A stretch of 11,316 bases of DNA, taken from Mucidula mucida (taxonomy: Eukaryota > Basidiomycota > Agaricomycetes > Agaricales > Physalacriaceae). Where the stretch lies: the NCBI GenBank assembly GCA_015501055.1, contig JADNYV010000985.1, forward strand, positions 1 through 11,316, written 5' to 3'. Below, piece after piece: positions 9,494 through 11,316 of the stretch (the first letter of the stretch is position 1; each line of letters begins with the position of its first letter). Made by a program: the position numbers and the translations under genes. The notes under the pieces are model-generated. The model was not told where the DNA came from, ran no database searches, and worked only from the letters and a program-made list of their open reading frames with translations.

Positions 9494-10673
9494 TCAAACT
9501 TGACCGTGATACGACAACTGCGCCTCCGAGCGCATATCCAAAGATTTCTTCATCCAATCCAACCTCAGCAGACGCTCCATGGCTACACCGAAAAGTCAAC
9601 ATCTCATATCGAAGACACAGATCAACACTCACCCAACCTCAAAGCACCGTACTGCGCCCCTTCCACGCATGTTGGTTTGAAGACTTTGAAAAACCCGCGC
9701 ATAACGTTCTTCCTCCCTTCGAACTCGACGTGCGGTCCCATCTTGTGCGCCATGCTTTCCCACTTTTTCCATGCGACGGATGCGGGGTGCTTGGATCGGT
9801 ACCCAGGGAGAAACACCGAGTTATCATCATCGGGCGTGTCCTTGTTTCGTTCCAATAGTCGCTTCACTGCGATGGTAAGCACAAGTCAAAGGGGTAAACA
9901 CTGTAACACGTACCCCAGTCTTTCACGCCATAAATGTAGGGCACCTGCAGTTTCAGGTACAGAAGCACTGTTGCAGCCTATAGTCAGAGAAGGCGAAAGA
10001 AAACAAGACGGCAGCGCCCACATTCTTGAAGATCGCCCCAGTTCTTCGGAGTATACAACTTGGTCCGAGTATAATATTCGAACTCCTCGTAACCCGGCAG
10101 TAGGCGAGACCAAGCTTCGGAGACACGCGTCTCTACAAGGTCCCCTGGCCACGCAACATGTATGTCTTCCTTCGGACGCGTCGCGTTCGCGACTAGCCAT
10201 ATCTCCGCTGTAAGTATTATCGACGTCAATGTGCATATACTCGAGAGGAATCACTGACTGAACGACTCAATCAGCTTATTATCCTCAGCGTCAATTCGAA
10301 TCCTGCGGTAAGCCTGGAGTAGGGTGTCCAGAGTGAGGTTCCCACGCGCAGCGCTACTAATAGGCGCATTGTCCGCATGCGGCGTATCACGACCTCTGAG
10401 GGCAGTAGCTTCATGAGAGCCACTCTCCATGGGCCCAGGGGAGCTCGAAAGCGGTCGAAAAGCGGTGTACTGAGCAGCTCCTGCCTGAGGAACAACTGCA
10501 GATGGGGGATCTCTAATGGAGAAATACGTACTGTCTCCAGAGGAAGACCGAGATGGATGGTCGCGGTACATAGTAGGAGAGTCAAAGTCTCTCAAGTCCC
10601 CTACAGCCGATAATGATGATATAGTTGAAGCAGTATCAGAGGCGGAGTCGGCATAAGACGGTGATACTGCCAT
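9494..10673 (-). CDS. Hypothetical protein, 325 residues, five exons
   Basis: Not recognised; no catalytic motif, signal peptide or membrane segment seen. Exons 10259-10673, 10022-10207, 9914-9967, 9633-9866 and 9494-9582 join in phase through GT-AG introns of 47-54 nt and end at TGA 9494-9496. For the second intron the acceptor at 9968 is chosen over the one at 9978: it keeps the frame and puts the CTGAC branch site at a normal distance. Residues 1 to about 108 are Ser/Pro-rich and probably disordered (SASDTASTISSLSAVGD). The rest is compact, charged and rich in aromatic residues (TLDTLLQAYRRIRID, EIWLVANATRP, VPYIYGVKDWVKRLLERN, SVAWKKWESMAHKMGP), probably helical, with a basic C-terminal helix (MERLLRLDWMKKSLDMRSE). 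The start at 10673 is preferred to an in-frame ATG at 10766, whose extra residues look untranslated. Gene structure is fairly sure; function unknown. Confidence 0.75.
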
Positions 10674-11042
10674 TCTTGAAAGTATTGGAGGTTTGTGTTG
10701 GCAGGGGAGGTATGGTGTTGCCTGGACCTTGCCCCCGCAAGCGTGATATACCTGCACGGAAAGCACGTAATGTATTAATCGAGAACAAGAGCGAGGTGCT
10801 GCTCTTCATGTCGAAATAGGCAATCGTGCAAATCGCAGGCTTGGAACAATGTCAGCAGTTTGCCATCAAATCCAAAAACAAGAGACCCAACCTTTTCGGT
10901 AACAATGCCCAGCAACTATAGAGTAAGTAAGGAACAGCCCCTTCGCTACAGAGAACACGGAAGAAACTACTGAGAGTGAAAACAGCTATAGTGTATTATC
11001 TACTTTTCATATCAAACAGGGTATCACTTGTGGGGTGTAAGT
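10674..11042. other. Non-coding stretch upstream of the unknown gene
   Basis: About 370 nt that must include the leader and promoter of the minus-strand gene starting at 10673. Open frames here are short and without recognisable domains. I found no clear TATA box, repeat or RNA gene. Confidence 0.45.
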
Positions 11043-11243
11043 CTAAGTTTTAGCTTGACGCCTAACAACGTCACGATCTCGAAGCATAGCACGAGCAACA
11101 GCTGTCCAATTAGATCCATCAGAGCGGAGTGTAATGGTAGCGCATACATGTCTGGGTCGAGATCTTTCGACCACAGATAGTTTGTTAGTGCGCGCGCGAT
11201 GATGAGTGATGAGGTAACCTGAACGATCTGTCAACGAAGACAT
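11043..11243 (-). CDS. Possible terminal exon or small ORF, unknown
   Basis: An open frame ends at TAG 11043-11045. Its first ATG in frame is at 11243 (MSSLTDRSGYLITHH), but a donor-like GTGAGT at about 11269-11264 and acceptor-like CAG sites inside its start suggest it could instead be the last exon of a gene that begins beyond the right edge. It is basic (RDRDVVRRQAKT) and has one LRSDGSNWT stretch. The stretch vaguely recalls the start of copia-type Gag proteins of basidiomycete retroelements, but it is too short to assign. Confidence 0.22.
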   Translation of the reverse strand: MSSLTDRSGYLITHHRARTNKLSVVERSRPRHVCATITLRSDGSNWTAVARAMLRDRDVVRRQAKT

Positions 11244-11316
11244 ATCCCCTGAAGGCAATGCTACTCACCGCGCAACAGAAGAATACAATGGAAAATGCAA
11301 CAAAAACAAAATGGTA

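Noticed and set aside
9978..10021. Apparent frameshift in the unknown minus-strand gene if a 44-nt intron is used.
   Set aside because: Using the next acceptor (9968) gives a 54-nt intron, restores the frame and puts the branch site at a normal distance, so no mutation is needed.
11043..11243. Retrotransposon Gag remnant based on LRSDGSNWT.
   Set aside because: The similarity covers only a few residues and nothing nearby resembles protease, integrase, reverse transcriptase or long terminal repeats.
1..11316. Secondary-metabolite gene cluster built around the P450 and the oxidase.
   Set aside because: No terpene, polyketide or peptide synthase, transporter or regulator is present; the P450 is broken and the oxidase is a secreted decay enzyme.

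Overview
The window looks like nuclear DNA of an Agaricomycete (mushroom-forming or wood-decay basidiomycete). Coding sequence is cut into short exons by many GT-AG introns of about 40-80 nt. The recognisable families are typical of that group: a family AA5 glyoxal oxidase, a microsomal cytochrome P450 and two F-box proteins. I see no bacterial operons, rRNA, tRNA, CRISPR array or complete transposon.

Layout, left to right. Positions 1-1841 (minus): a cytochrome P450 gene that runs off the left edge. Eight exons can be traced, with the N-terminal anchor, I-helix, ExxR, PERW and heme-cysteine motifs, but at least five indels break the frame, so it is called a pseudogene. Positions 1842-3816: mostly non-coding, with one possible small four-exon gene (2240-2730, plus) and one weaker possible small ORF on the other strand (2727-2967), neither recognised. 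Positions 3817-5902 (plus): a complete nine-exon glyoxal oxidase gene of 558 codons with every junction in phase and all the expected radical-copper residues. Positions 6207-7572 (plus): an F-box gene of the Agaricomycete expansion type, interrupted by two in-frame TGA codons. Positions 8006-9295 (plus): a second F-box-type gene from a different subfamily, interrupted by one in-frame TAG. Positions 9494-10673 (minus): an intact five-exon gene for a 325-residue protein I do not recognise, convergent with the second F-box gene. Positions 10674-11316: mostly featureless, with a possible gene fragment at the right end.

The genes do not form an obvious pathway or cluster. Glyoxal oxidase is a secreted H2O2 producer that supports extracellular peroxidases in wood decay. 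The F-box genes would encode substrate adaptors of SCF ubiquitin ligases. The clearest pattern is contrast: one intact enzyme gene and one intact unknown gene lie among genes carrying frameshifts or stops, as in fast-evolving accessory gene families. I found no convincing new multi-gene system. The most useful leads are the unknown 325-residue protein, the possible 107-residue four-exon gene, and whether the stops in the F-box genes are real. Exon boundaries were assigned by eye from splice consensus and frame continuity; RNA-seq would settle them.
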